64,000 nucleotides of DNA from Epithemia pelagica (GCA_946965045.2 OX337235.1:186001-250000), one strand, 5' to 3'. Positions 18,223 through 29,141 are shown, counted from the stretch's first letter. Notes: generated by a model from the sequence alone, not told the origin. Numbers and translations: made by a program.

Positions 18223-21200
18223 ATGACGTTGCTGGTACGGAATCCGTACCTCAAAAAGAAGAACCACACCAACACGAAACAGTCTCAGGTGGTCAAAGCC
18301 TCCAACAACATCCAGCACAACCCGAGATCCTCCAATTCCAATGATTCTTCCAGAGCGAGGGAACTCCCTCAACAACTGCAACAAGGTGGTGGTGCCGAAC
18401 CTCAACGAATTTCGCCCCTGGAAGCCACAACCAATGCCATCGCCATCACCAAAGCAGGAGAGCCCAGTAGGAAGAATCAGGATGGTCCATCGCAAGACTC
18501 TTGTAGAGAATGGTCCTCCCACAACAACAAGAACAAAAAGAACTCATTGAATCCTCCACCACGTTGTCAATTGTCTCCCAAGGGCAAAATAGTGCAACGA
18601 AGAAAAGAAGAGGAGGCCGAACGCAACAACAAGAACAAGGGGATGGATGCGCAACCCACCAGGACTCTACCCGATTCCCAAAAGCAGCAGCAACAGGAGG
18701 GGGCCAAGAATTCAGGCTCTCCGTCCTTGCTGAAGCACACAAAGAAAAACAAGAAGAAGAAACAGCGAGGTGTCACCTTTTTGGAACCTCACACCAAGCC
18801 TCCCGCCTCCTCGTCCCGAACAACCACCTCCTTGACGTCGGCCTTGATGCTCAAGTTTCCCGCTCCAACGAGCACTGGCAGCAACAGCTCCAACCCGAAA
18901 TTGTCGACTTGTGTGGAGATTAGTCATCGAAGTACAACATCAAGCGTACGATCGCGACCTCCTTCTTCCCTCTTGAAGACCAAGCTCAAATCCAAGTACA
19001 AGCAAGAAATTGCCGCCTTGAAGAAACAACGACAACGACAATTGGAAATGAAGCGATTGGCGCAGATCCGGCAACAGCAACAACAAAAAGAAGCTACTTC
19101 CTTGGCGCTCCTACCCTCCCATGCTGCTGCTACTTCTTCCACTGCGCAAGCCATTTTGCAAATCCTTCCCAGTCCTTTGGAGTCCTCTGCTCGTGTTTCT
19201 TCCAACATGCATACGCAAGTTTCAAATGGTGATGCTTCTCGCAAAGAACCTACCCAATCGAGTAGTAACAGTCGTTGTGAGCAAGAAGAAGAAGAAGAAG
19301 AAGAAGAAGAAGAAGAAGAAGGCAAGACCCGAGACACTGCGGATCGAACCATGATGCCGCGCGACTCGAGCCGTATCTCTGACCAGGAACCCACCAAGGC
19401 ACCATGTAGCCGACCAGGGTTGGAAGCGGTGGTCTCCGCCTCGCCCACTACGACCACGTCCATGGAACGCCTCCAAGAAAGTCGTGAAACGGAGAAGTGC
19501 GACACCAAGAATACTGGTGAATCGAGCCAAGACCAAACACCATTGTCCTCCCCAAGGTCCTCTCCAGGGCCGACCTTGTCACCTGTTTCTGTGGTACAGT
19601 CCAAGTCGGCCCATCATCCAAATCCTCCTTCTCGACGCTTTTCTGGACCCGAAGAACCGCACAGCGGTCCTCCTGTCTCACCCAAGCGAATGCAACAGAG
19701 AGACTCTGCTTCAGCCATGAGGATGCAGCGTTCTCAACCACAACAACATCCCCATGTCTCACCGGTACCGCCGCCACCGCATCTCATGCCTCCCGTGCAC
19801 CCTGCTCCTTCCTCGTCTTCCTTTTGGAGGCCATCCTCGTCGTCTTCATGTCCTCCTCCTTCTGCTTCACCCTTGGGTGCACCCTATGGATACAATGAGG
19901 GAGGAGGAGGTTACTACTACTCTCAACAACAACAGCAACATCAGGCGATGCTCCATCCTCCATTTTTACCTCCTCCAACCTCTACACCGACCTCACCTCG
20001 TGGACACAGCCATCGATCCTACGTGACACCGGGAGGAAGTGGTGGTGGCAATGGTCGCCCCGGATTTCCATCTCATGCGGCAGCATCGCCCTACTATGCT
20101 TCACCGGCACAGCAACAACAACAACAACAACAACAACAACATGGGCACCACCCTCATTCAATGATGGCGATGATGTATCCTGGTGGTCCCTATTCTAGTA
20201 GCAATGCCTATCATCACCCAGACATTGTGACAAGAGGACCCTATCCACCGCTCTTGGGAGGAGGTGGAGAATCCATGGACGAAGACGACTCTCCGGTGGA
20301 TCTATCGTATAATGGACCACCACTGATACCTCCTCATCCTCAGTATCCCCCGTCTCACCATTTGATGCCTCGCATGGACCCGTATTCGGCAACGAATGGT
20401 GGTGGACCATCTGGTGGAGGAATGAGTTCCCGAATGGGGCCAGGACCCCATCCACACCCCTATGGCCCGGCTCCCCCTGGTTTCTACAGTGGGCCGTCTC
20501 ATCCACAGCACTATTGGACATCGGCACCTTCCTGGGCACCCTTTCCCCCGCAATTTCGAAGCAGTTCCAATCATCGTGCCAGTCCAACCTTGTCTCCACG
20601 CTATCGTCAGTACTCGTTCGATGAAAATGAACAATTGTCCATGTATCCTCATCCTTCACAGCAGCAGCAACAGCATCCTCATGCTCGTGGCCATGATGCC
20701 AATGGTCCCCGAATACCACTTCCACTCCCCGTTTTGCAACCCATGCCTTCGCGACCGGTGGATTCCAATCTCAACGACACCCATTCTACGACTAGCACAA
20801 ACAGTTCCAGTCTCAAAAAGACGACAACGACGACTCCCCCTGCTTCGGCCAATGCCATTGTCAAGGTCATGGCTCAAGTTTTGGAACCGCCATGTCCCAT
20901 GGCCACGGACTATGAAAAGTTGGATACCGTCATTGGTTTACTCAAACCGCGCCCCTCCAAAGGAGAGACCTCCTCAAGTACCTTTGGGATCTCCATTCAA
21001 GTCAATGTCACGAGTACCTTGGTCGATCCAATGACCAAACCATGCAATGCACCAGCTCTAGAAGAAGGCAAAAGCGTAGATGTCAAATCTGGCAGTGGAG
21101 ACGTAGAAGAACAGGGCTCCGAGCAAGTTGGAAACGACAACAAGGACAACTCAAGTGATACTACGAAGCAAGCAGTGTCACAAGAAGAATCCTCATTATC

Positions 21201-23460
21201 CAAGAACCAAGTCTCCGGTGACAATGTGGTCAGCAACCCACCGATTCGCCGAAGACGCCGTCGACGTCGAGTGTTCTTTGCGGCACTGACCATTCTGGAC
21301 GCTTCGGTACAAAACGAACGTCTCAAGCAACAGGCTTCCGCCAAGAATAGCAATGACGAAAGCACAGCGAACGAACCACTGGTACTGTTGGAACCTGGAG
21401 ACGTTATTCTTTCCATTGCGGGCCAACCAACAGCCGGATTGAACTTTGCCCAATGCTGCAAACTCTTCCAGCAGAGTTCTGGGCAAATTGAAGAACTAGA
21501 AGACGAAATCAAGAAGGATTCGGATTCCACAACTACCCACACGGAAGAGAAAAAGGAAGACGACGCAAAAGCGAACGACAACATTGTCGTTCCCATTGAA
21601 ATTGCCCGTCGCAAGAAACCCAAGTCTTCTCCACCCTCCAACAAAGCATTGGTGCGAACAAGTGACAGTAAACAAGTGTCATTGTCCAACAGTTTGCAAA
21701 AGGTGGTCATCACCGAAGGGCATCTCAGCAAGCTAGCTCGTGTGATGCTCGAATATTTGTTGGACCTCACCAACGGCAGCCGTCTATTGGGACGAGGTGA
21801 GACGTTGGAAATGCTCTTGCGACCCAAATTAATCTTTACGCTGCCGGACATTAGTGAATCGGACTCTGGATTGACCGACTTGATGACCAACTGGCATAAA
21901 AACTCCAAGTCGTCGATGCGCAAGGCCTATCAACGGGCCACGCAGCATTGGAAAGATCAATGGTCCAAGGACGAACCCAAGGCGATTCTAGAATGGCACC
22001 CCGTCTTTTTATCGGACCGACAACGCAGTATTTTGAGAGGTGCACCCCGTCCGGCTGTAGGATGCAAGTGTTCCTGTAAGGACCACATGTTCGTCAATCA
22101 TCCAGATTGTCCTCTTTATAGCAACCTGGTTCGGTTGGAGCAAAAGATCAAGAGTGAACAGGAATCGAATGATGATGACGATGACAAGGCAATGGAGTTG
22201 GTCAAGAAGAACAGTAACCCAATCCAGAAGGAGTCTTTGAATACGGTGGAGTCAGCAGTCTTGGACCGTTTCAAGCGCCATCGAGATGAGAAGAATGCCG
22301 AAGACGAGGAAGCTCGCTTTGTCATGAGAATGGAACAGCTTCAACTTGAAACGTGCAAGCAAGCAATCGAAGCACCGTCTTTGACTGTCATGGTGCTTTC
22401 GGCAGTCGTAGAGCTTTGCAAAGAAGACGATGAAGAAAAAGAAAAGTCGGGGAGCCACAAGACAAGTGATGAACGTGCAAACCCACAAGAGCAATCACAA
22501 AAACAAGGGGACGAGGGTAATGACGACGACGACGACGAGGATGAAGACGACGATGTGCCCCTGGCCGAACTGGCCAAGAGACAAGACACTGCCGAAAGTC
22601 CAACGAAGAAACAACGACGTGCATCGCATCTTTCCATGCACTACATGGCTCGTTTGGCACGTCACATTAGTTGGACCTGGGGACATGTCGCCCGCGAGCC
22701 CTCTCATTTGGACCATGCCTGGCGCTGGGAAGTCTTTTCGGGACAGCACAGCCAGAATACTGCTGGTAGCAGCAGCAGCAGTTCCACGTCCCCTACTTCC
22801 ATGGCTGCCGCATGGGATAGCAAGCAGGCGCAAAATCCACGTCGTCCAGGCTCGTACAGTTGGGAAAATGTTCGATGGTTACTTGATAAGGACACTGTTC
22901 AAACGCCCCTTCAAGAAATGGAGTCAAGTAGTACCAAGGCGGCAACGAACGACGAGGAGCAACAAGCCCGACGACAAGAGTATGCCGTACAGTGCTTGGC
23001 ACAAGTATTGGATCCCCGTCGGGGAACTGGATTGATGGAGGAAATCATGGCGCTCGTCCATTCCAATGTATTGGAACTTGCGGACCAAAGCAGCCAATCC
23101 TCTCGTCTCCAGCTCGCTTTGGAGTGGTACTTGAATGTCGATGTCTTGGTATTGGAGCAAATGGATGCCAGTTGGGGAAAGGATCCGCTCCGATACCGTA
23201 TTCCGTCCGAGATTGTCACGACCTTGCAACGCGAATGGATCAAAACCACGGGCGGTCGTCCCAAATACGGCGACAACAACAACAACGAGTCGGACAGTGA
23301 AGAAGATGGGGAATTATCCGAAGCGGCCTGGGCCAGTCGGTGGGCTCCCGAAGAACCCATTTACGAACTGGATGAGTTTGTCACCTGGAGACAAGCCTTT
23401 GAACAACGGGAAGAAACACAATCCAATCAACTCCATGGGATTGGACAATTTGGTGTATAA
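18223..23460 (+). CDS. Large low-complexity protein with a PDZ-like segment and a Cys/His cluster
   Basis: 1,745 residues from ATG 18223; the frame is open a little upstream without an ATG. The N-terminal half is Ser/Pro/Gln-rich and probably disordered, with an acidic Glu run near 355-368, a polyQ tract near 629-640 and many Pro/His repeats. A structured part follows: GISIQVNVTSTL near 921, a basic RRRRRRRR stretch near 1008, then LLEPGDVILSIAGQ and LNFAQCCKLF (about 1045-1075), which matches the carboxylate-loop end of a PDZ domain. A cluster CKCSCKDH...HPDC near 1282-1300 could bind metal. An Asp/Glu run sits near 1433. The C-terminal 300 residues contain HISWTWGHVAREPSHLDHAW and look folded. 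Likely a nuclear or scaffold protein; function unknown. No intron is required. Confidence 0.8.
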   Translation: MTLLVRNPYLKKKNHTNTKQSQVVKASNNIQHNPRSSNSNDSSRARELPQQLQQGGGAEPQRISPLEATTNAIAITKAGEPSRKNQDGPSQDSCREWSSHNNKNKKNSLNPPPRCQLSPKGKIVQRRKEEEAERNNKNKGMDAQPTRTLPDSQKQQQQEGAKNSGSPSLLKHTKKNKKKKQRGVTFLEPHTKPPASSSRTTTSLTSALMLKFPAPTSTGSNSSNPKLSTCVEISHRSTTSSVRSRPPSSLLKTKLKSKYKQEIAALKKQRQRQLEMKRLAQIRQQQQQKEATSLALLPSHAAATSSTAQAILQILPSPLESSARVSSNMHTQVSNGDASRKEPTQSSSNSRCEQEEEEEEEEEEEEGKTRDTADRTMMPRDSSRISDQEPTKAPCSRPGLEAVVSASPTTTTSMERLQESRETEKCDTKNTGESSQDQTPLSSPRSSPGPTLSPVSVVQSKSAHHPNPPSRRFSGPEEPHSGPPVSPKRMQQRDSASAMRMQRSQPQQHPHVSPVPPPPHLMPPVHPAPSSSSFWRPSSSSSCPPPSASPLGAPYGYNEGGGGYYYSQQQQQHQAMLHPPFLPPPTSTPTSPRGHSHRSYVTPGGSGGGNGRPGFPSHAAASPYYASPAQQQQQQQQQQHGHHPHSMMAMMYPGGPYSSSNAYHHPDIVTRGPYPPLLGGGGESMDEDDSPVDLSYNGPPLIPPHPQYPPSHHLMPRMDPYSATNGGGPSGGGMSSRMGPGPHPHPYGPAPPGFYSGPSHPQHYWTSAPSWAPFPPQFRSSSNHRASPTLSPRYRQYSFDENEQLSMYPHPSQQQQQHPHARGHDANGPRIPLPLPVLQPMPSRPVDSNLNDTHSTTSTNSSSLKKTTTTTPPASANAIVKVMAQVLEPPCPMATDYEKLDTVIGLLKPRPSKGETSSSTFGISIQVNVTSTLVDPMTKPCNAPALEEGKSVDVKSGSGDVEEQGSEQVGNDNKDNSSDTTKQAVSQEESSLSKNQVSGDNVVSNPPIRRRRRRRRVFFAALTILDASVQNERLKQQASAKNSNDESTANEPLVLLEPGDVILSIAGQPTAGLNFAQCCKLFQQSSGQIEELEDEIKKDSDSTTTHTEEKKEDDAKANDNIVVPIEIARRKKPKSSPPSNKALVRTSDSKQVSLSNSLQKVVITEGHLSKLARVMLEYLLDLTNGSRLLGRGETLEMLLRPKLIFTLPDISESDSGLTDLMTNWHKNSKSSMRKAYQRATQHWKDQWSKDEPKAILEWHPVFLSDRQRSILRGAPRPAVGCKCSCKDHMFVNHPDCPLYSNLVRLEQKIKSEQESNDDDDDKAMELVKKNSNPIQKESLNTVESAVLDRFKRHRDEKNAEDEEARFVMRMEQLQLETCKQAIEAPSLTVMVLSAVVELCKEDDEEKEKSGSHKTSDERANPQEQSQKQGDEGNDDDDDEDEDDDVPLAELAKRQDTAESPTKKQRRASHLSMHYMARLARHISWTWGHVAREPSHLDHAWRWEVFSGQHSQNTAGSSSSSSTSPTSMAAAWDSKQAQNPRRPGSYSWENVRWLLDKDTVQTPLQEMESSSTKAATNDEEQQARRQEYAVQCLAQVLDPRRGTGLMEEIMALVHSNVLELADQSSQSSRLQLALEWYLNVDVLVLEQMDASWGKDPLRYRIPSEIVTTLQREWIKTTGGRPKYGDNNNNESDSEEDGELSEAAWASRWAPEEPIYELDEFVTWRQAFEQREETQSNQLHGIGQFGV

Positions 23461-24411
23461 TAACAAAGCAAGACTGTAATACTACTATTACGTAATCCTA
23501 ATAGCGCAATTGTATCAAAGATTTTAGAGTCGTGTGGTTATATTGGGAATGAAAGCCACACCTGTGTACAGAGGGACAACCAAGCGCGATACGGATAGGT
23601 CTTTCCTTGTGGGCGTGTCCTGGATGAAAGGACCATTGTACTACCGATGATCGATGATGGCTTCCTTTTCTTGTTCTTGGATCCAATTCATTGCCTTCGG
23701 GATTTGAATCACATCTCCATACCATGGAAATAGGTGTGCTTTCTCTAGAGAGAGAGAGGGAGGTCAAAGCTAACTATTACTAGAGGATGAATCCTTTGTG
23801 AGCTATGTCCACTACCCATTTACGCATAGACTGGTCGCTCCACAGAACATTCTCCCACAGAAGATTCGGAGTTCGAAGAAGTGTTCCCCCAAACTGTTCG
23901 GGGGATAGACCCGTGCCGATTCGCAATGGGGATTCGTGTGGGGTGGACGGCGCGAGACGTACGTACGGCGGACGCCCGGTGATTTTGTGTGGCTCTCCAT
24001 GGATCTCTCACTGATGTCACGCTCGCCGCGCGCCGTACAGACTCTCGGCCGCGGCGGATCTTTTGTTGGTGGGGGCTATCGAGATCTAAATTTTTCCTCT
24101 TCTGCACCGCACCGCACCGCACGCGGCGCGAGGCTTTTTTTTGCGTCTCCTGGTTTTTGCCATATGCTGCCATTGGCCTTGGAGCTTCGGTTGGTATTTT
24201 GAGAAGAAGTAGTGCAGAGAAGAGTCAAGTGGCAAGTCCTGCTGTTGCTGCATCATCATCGGATTGGATAACTTGTCTGTCTTGTTCTGTGTCATTCACA
24301 TTGGACGGCCATCACGCAACATTCACACAGTCGTAGCGAGGAGCGAAGAATCAATATTCCAGGATCGTAGTCGATTGATTGGAGAGCAGCAACGGAAGAA
24401 GAAGAAGAAGA
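23461..24411. other. Spacer with no supported gene
   Basis: This stretch holds a (GA)n run at 23748-23761 and a GC-rich block near 23930-24130. The last 40 bases before ATG 24412 are purine-rich (GAAGAAGAAG). Short ORFs on both strands have no recognisable content. Confidence 0.45.
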
Positions 24412-25437
24412 ATGATGATGATGAGAATGATTGTCGTCCAATGGTTGGCCATGGGCCCTGCGGTCTTGGCTGGATCGTTGACAGTCCGCCGAGGATTGAC
24501 CGTGTCAGAAAAGTGCATTCTCGGTACGAACGAATTGACGGACAATGAGGAATTTCGTCTGGCCTTGGAAAAGGTGGCCGATGACATTCGAACAACCGAA
24601 GAGTATTGCCAAGGCCTGAATGCCGAAAAGGAGGGCAACTCGATGGAAGAAACGAAAAAGAATTTGTTTTGTGTCTTTGACGAATCGAAATTGGCTTCGG
24701 GTGCGGCCTATGTGGAAGCCTGTGAAAAGGCGGGGGGTTCCATTCATCAAAGCGATGTCCTGGTCACTTGCAACATTTGCACCTCCTCTTCGGAAACGAC
24801 GCAAGACGATGCCAATCTGCCGCGTGGGAAAATGGCCGTCTCGGCGGCCATGATGCAGCAGCAGCAGCCAGCAACCTTGCCTCAAGGAACTACGAATGGC
24901 AATCAAGACGGTATGATGCAAATGGAAATGACAGAACAAGAGTTGCATGCCACAGCGGAGGAGGCCACCAAAGAAACCTTTGAGTACGAGTATTTGAACA
25001 TGGACTTTTGCTTCCATCCCTTGGCTTGTAGTCAAGACGATATCACCAAAGCCATTCAAGAAGAAGCCAATTCCTTGCTGGATATGATGAAGGAAAGCAT
25101 TGAAGTCCTCAAGTCTTATAGCGGCACTGGTTCCATGTCCATTTCCTGCAGCGCTACGGTATTGTCCGAAGATGGAGAAATGGGGGAAACCATTGTGGTA
25201 CCCGAAGAAGGCAGTGGTGAAGAAGGAACGACCGAAGAAGAAGAACCCCAAGTGGAGGATCCAATGGACGACCTGCGCATGAATGAGACCGATATTGATG
25301 GCAATTCGACCGAATTGGATTCTAACGAGACTAGTACCGACGACGACCTAGAGTCATTGGCCGTTTCTCGGTTTGGCCTGGTGGGAGCTTCCTCAAGTGT
25401 CATAATGGCGTTGGCCCTTGCCGCCATGATGTGGTAG
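24412..25437 (+). CDS. Eight-Cys secreted surface protein, divergent member 1
   Basis: 341 residues from ATG 24412. The signal peptide is near 1-21 (MIVVQWLAMGPAVLAG). The family pattern starts EKCILGTNEL, then EYC, FCVFDESKL, EACEKAGGS, LVTC, a long insertion rich in Met/Gln (about 140-185, absent in other members), YEYLNMDFCF, LACSQDDI and SISC. An acidic linker and N-glycosylation sequons (NET, NST) precede a C-terminal hydrophobic tail (VIMALALAAMMW), which has no following basic residues and looks like a GPI-anchor signal. It would sit on the cell surface or wall. It is the first gene of the 24-37 kb cluster. Function unknown. Confidence 0.75.
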   Translation: MMMMRMIVVQWLAMGPAVLAGSLTVRRGLTVSEKCILGTNELTDNEEFRLALEKVADDIRTTEEYCQGLNAEKEGNSMEETKKNLFCVFDESKLASGAAYVEACEKAGGSIHQSDVLVTCNICTSSSETTQDDANLPRGKMAVSAAMMQQQQPATLPQGTTNGNQDGMMQMEMTEQELHATAEEATKETFEYEYLNMDFCFHPLACSQDDITKAIQEEANSLLDMMKESIEVLKSYSGTGSMSISCSATVLSEDGEMGETIVVPEEGSGEEGTTEEEEPQVEDPMDDLRMNETDIDGNSTELDSNETSTDDDLESLAVSRFGLVGASSSVIMALALAAMMW

Positions 25438-25944
25438 ATCGATGGCTCGACCGACAAGGTTTTTCGAAACGGATGGAAGCAAGGATGGAATGATGGATTG
25501 GAACGGAGGACTCGATACTAATTTTCACAAGAAGATGTGCAAGGGACATTTGCTCAAGACACGAAACGATTGGATTCTTTGGATTCGTTCACACACACAC
25601 ACACACACAAGAAACTGCGCACGACACAATGGAACCCTGTAGAAATGAAATTGACAAGACGGCCCCATATGAATATATTTATGAGTTTTAGTTTACAAAA
25701 GAAAAGAAAAGAAAAAACTGTCAAGAAAGAATAACAAAAGAAACAAGAGAGTGCTACTAGCTGGTAAAGTGAAATGAAAAAGACAGGTCGAACAACAAGA
25801 GTCCTCCTTTTGCGGAACACTTGCAGTATTGTAGGCTTTGTAGAGTTGTGGTTTGTCGTCCCTTTTGCATGGATGGCAGTCCATCAAGGGCGAGCATTGC
25901 CCTACAGCGTCGCCTCCGACTCGACAGAAAGCAACGGCTACGTT
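25438..25944. other. Spacer, no gene seen
   Basis: It contains a short (CA)n run at 25590-25607 and an A-rich tract at 25697-25745 (AAGAAAAGAAAAG). Nothing coding is supported. Confidence 0.4.
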
Positions 25945-26189
25945 TTAGCTTATATCGACCCAATGGCGTCTTCCCATACTTCGAATAGCGTTAGATCGAT
26001 CAGGCACTTTGTCGACATGTTGATACGAATCAAACTTGGTTCCATCGGAGGCCAAGGTTCCCGAATATAGTGCATGGTCAATTGTTGACCTTTCTTGGGG
26101 AAATTCGTCCCATCTCCTGCTCTCAAGACTTTCGTAACCAGTATCAGATTCAAACGCTTCACCAGAGGCGGTCTTCTCGATAGCAGCAC
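25945..26189 (-). pseudogene. FKBP-type peptidyl-prolyl isomerase fragment, frameshifted
   Basis: One minus frame reads VTKVLRAGDGTNFPKKGQQL then TMHYI; the adjacent frame continues GTLASDGTKFDS. Together this is the hallmark start of an FKBP domain (GDG.xFPK.GQ...HYxGTL.DG.KFDS). The switch between frames occurs near 26068. Further downstream the second frame (CLIDLTLFEVW) resembles the PF.L.LG segment but is degraded. Only the N-terminal half of the domain remains, so it cannot make an active isomerase. The intact source gene is not in this window. Confidence 0.75.
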
Positions 26190-26386
26190 GCGGTTCCGAC
26201 ATCAACCACAAAGTGTGCACTCTCAGCTCTGCCACGTGAAACCCGCTGCTGCCGACCTGCGAATCGTATCCGCTGTTGTGACGTCAATACTCACCGTGCT
26301 CGAGGTGCAAGAAATCTCAACCCTCGCAGCGGTTGACCGTCCGGGTGCCGTCCAATATCGTCCAAAGTTCACATTCAATGTACTAC

Positions 26387-27898
26387 TTACACCTTCCAGC
26401 ACCACAACATAAACGTAACCTTGTCAAACGACAGTTTATCACGAACCACACAGACAAAATTTTGCCAGAACGTGTCCACGCAAAAACCATGGCTTGCACT
26501 CTTTGTGTACTGAAAAGCATAGAGTGTGTTTTGTAGGATTACGGCACCATCAATGTTTGCATAATTTGGAATGCTTGGGATCCAGTAGATCCCTTTGTCG
26601 TTTAGCTGCTGTACTCCTTCTGCCCCAGTGCCCGTGGCCTGGTGCACTCCAGTTATACCAGGGGAATTGGACTCTCGAAACCAGGCATGGAGGGCTTCTT
26701 CTAGGAAGATGCCTACGACAGTCCCACTCTTGATCTGCTTGCCAAACCTCAATCCATGAAGGTAAGCATCCAGATTTAGGCGACCACGGAGACCTTGCAA
26801 AACTGTCAATGAGTCCACAATTTGTACTGGCCTAGGAACCCTGTCAGGAACCGAACTATTTCCATTGAACATTGTGCGAAGCCTATCCGGGTTGCCTGAG
26901 TCGTCGTCGTTGTTTCTTGAAGTTGATGTCTTGACTAACCTAACTTTTTGTTCGTCCACTCTTTCGATGAGATCCATCAAGGATTCATAGATCTCCCGAC
27001 AGCCACCACAAACAGAATATCCTGCTCTCACGGCATCCCTGTCGAGGCCGAGCAACGTGAAACCTTGAATTACTTCGTCCTCACTCCAACCGTCCAGGAT
27101 CCACATATACAAATCCTTCTCGGCATTCTTGGGAAGTGGATGTCCTCCTGAGGTACAAAAATAATCGTAGTATGCATTCAAATCCCTCTCTTCGTCGTGT
27201 CGGGGACCATTCAGAAAAAGAATACAGTCATACTCTCCAAGTCTAAAAAGCCCTGCAACTTTCTTTTGGAAGGCTGGAAGGATGACGTAGGCGGACTTCT
27301 CGACTTTCTCGAATCGGCGGTTGTAGAACACCTTCAATTTTGTAGCAACGTTCAATTTTGTAGCAACGTTGCCCATGAAGAAAACGGAAACAAAACGCTC
27401 CTCTCTCGTTTTGCGTACGTACAGGACAGGCTTGTCCGCATGTAGTGCCTTGTGGAGGGCAGCGATGAAGAACAAGACAGACTTTCCCACACCCGGGGAG
27501 CCCAGCAAAACTCGGTTTGAACTTTCTCCGAGAACATCCTTCGAGAAATATCCGAAGATCGTTTTCATGCAATCTCAGACATAGATTTGTTCAGGCAGGA
27601 ACTGGTCCTTTGGCTCTACCAAATCACCGAGAACAGATTTTAGATTGATCACACGATCATCTGCAGTATCAGAGTGCTCATCGTCCCTTTCGGAGAAGAA
27701 ACGAAATAATCCTTGCTCCAGAGAAGTGGGTTCGAACTCATGAACGTGAAGCACTGAACCCAAGATCGATTTCGCGTACGCCAAATCTGGTTCCTTAAAA
27801 GAATGCGGCGGCGGCGGCGGTAGTGGCAGCGGTGGCGAAGGAGGTTGTACAGTGGCATCACGACCATCTTCCAAATCCATTGGACTTACGGTTGACAT
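26387..27898 (-). pseudogene. Crinkler/RHS-like P-loop NTPase, interrupted by one TGA
   Basis: A single minus frame runs from ATG 27898 to 26387, broken only by TGA at 27575-27577. Before it: a Pro-rich start and LEPGLFRFFSE-like residues ending EQIYV. After it: DCMKTIFGYF and a Walker A, LLGSPGVGKSVLF. The V-x-D-C-M-K element just before the P-loop is typical of stramenopile Crinkler and trypanosome RHS proteins, and TGA differs from the arginine codon CGA by one base. Translation could restart at the ATG 27568 (393 residues). An in-frame 18-bp duplication (27333-27350 and 27351-27368) repeats VATKL. Crinkler proteins are host-modulating or nuclear proteins in oomycetes and are common, uncharacterised families elsewhere. 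Family assignment is moderate. Confidence 0.55.
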
Positions 27899-28391
27899 CC
27901 TTTGCAGACAGCAGACAGCAAACAGGGCACGGAAGAGATCAATGCGTGATGATCTTGCAACAAAACCCGAGGTTGGATAGTACCGGGCGACGTAAGGACC
28001 TGCCAAAGCTTCTCCTCTACTTAGAGGTGCTCTATACGGTATGCCAATGGGGAATCACACATAGCATAACGGACGACAGAAGGACTATTACATGAGCTGG
28101 CTGGCTGGCTCTCTCTGATCGCCGGGGGACTCTCCCAACGAGGTATGCCAGCTATCGTATTTACACTTTCTCGTCATCGCAAAATCTCTCTACTCCAAAT
28201 AATGAGCGATCCATATAACCCTCCCACAACCCACAACGGATGATATCTTACAATACATAGGAGGAACAACCAACGCGATTGAACAACAACCGCAACCTAC
28301 TCTCCTCTTCTACAAATTAATTACTTTGTCGGAGGCTCTATCGTGAGAATCGAATCCATTGATTTGTTTCTGTTGGTTACTCATCGTTATC
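27899..28391. other. Spacer between the Crinkler-like pseudogene and the next surface-protein gene
   Basis: It contains a GGCTGGCTGGCT microsatellite at 28098-28109. No gene is seen. It should contain the promoter of the gene at 28392. Confidence 0.4.
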
Positions 28392-29141
28392 ATGAACAGC
28401 AAACTCGTGTCTTCTTCCATCCTGGTGGCCCTCAGTGCTTTTACTCATACGGCATCGGCCGATTCTTCTGTGATTCACCAGCAAATCAAGGATGCAGTGG
28501 CCCAATGGTCGACACAATATCATCCTCGTCGACTGGATGTAGAACAATGTTTGACGGATACTGACGCGCTCTTTACGGCCAATCCAGCACTCACCGTGGC
28601 CTATGACGGCGTGGCGGCCGAACTTCAAACCTTGCAAAGCGATATTTGTGGCTCCATTAGCTTTCAATGCGAACTCAATGAAGATGATTTGGCATCGGCC
28701 GCCGGTTTGCGGGACGCCTGTGTCGAGGCAGGGGGCAAAATTCATGAATTTGACATGACAGTCTCGTGTGAGATTGGTGTGAATGGACAATCGGGCGTCA
28801 TTCCGGCCTTTACCTTTGATTACAAGAACCGCGATGAATGCCTCGCGGCCGATTGCGACCCGGACGCTGTGGCCGAGGCTTTGGGTCGTACGGCCGACCA
28901 AGCCCTGCAAGACATTCAAAACATTGACGGCTTTCCTTCAACTCTCGCATTGAACTGCGACACGCAATACTTCCCCAAACAACCAGTGGGTGAGGATGGT
29001 GATGTGGCGGTGGATCCGGATAGAGACAATCCATCACCTGACCTTTCGTCGCCTGACCTTTCGTCGGCTGGCAGTATCACCCAGAGTGTTTCGTTCCTTG
29101 CCGGAGTTGCCATGCTTGCGTCGGTCATCATCACCGTGTAA
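28392..29141 (+). CDS. Eight-Cys secreted surface protein, member 2
   Basis: 249 residues from ATG 28392, chosen because it starts a clean signal peptide (MNSKLVSSSILVALSAF, cleavage near ASA-D). Cysteines in order: VEQCLTDT, DICG, FQCELNED, DACVEAGG, VSCEIG, DECLA, ADCDP, LNCDT. The motif LFTANPALTVAYD after the first Cys is the family signature. A Pro/Asp-rich linker with the direct repeat PDLSSPDLSSAG leads to a hydrophobic end (VSFLAGVAMLASVIITV) of GPI-signal type. All eight cysteines are present. The closest neighbours in sequence are the genes at 30602 and 33954. Confidence 0.8.
   Translation: MNSKLVSSSILVALSAFTHTASADSSVIHQQIKDAVAQWSTQYHPRRLDVEQCLTDTDALFTANPALTVAYDGVAAELQTLQSDICGSISFQCELNEDDLASAAGLRDACVEAGGKIHEFDMTVSCEIGVNGQSGVIPAFTFDYKNRDECLAADCDPDAVAEALGRTADQALQDIQNIDGFPSTLALNCDTQYFPKQPVGEDGDVAVDPDRDNPSPDLSSPDLSSAGSITQSVSFLAGVAMLASVIITV

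Noticed and set aside
20997-21923. 308-codon ORF on the minus strand
   Set aside because: Lies entirely opposite the 1,745-residue gene; Ser/Leu-rich composition is the mirror of its codons, no motif.
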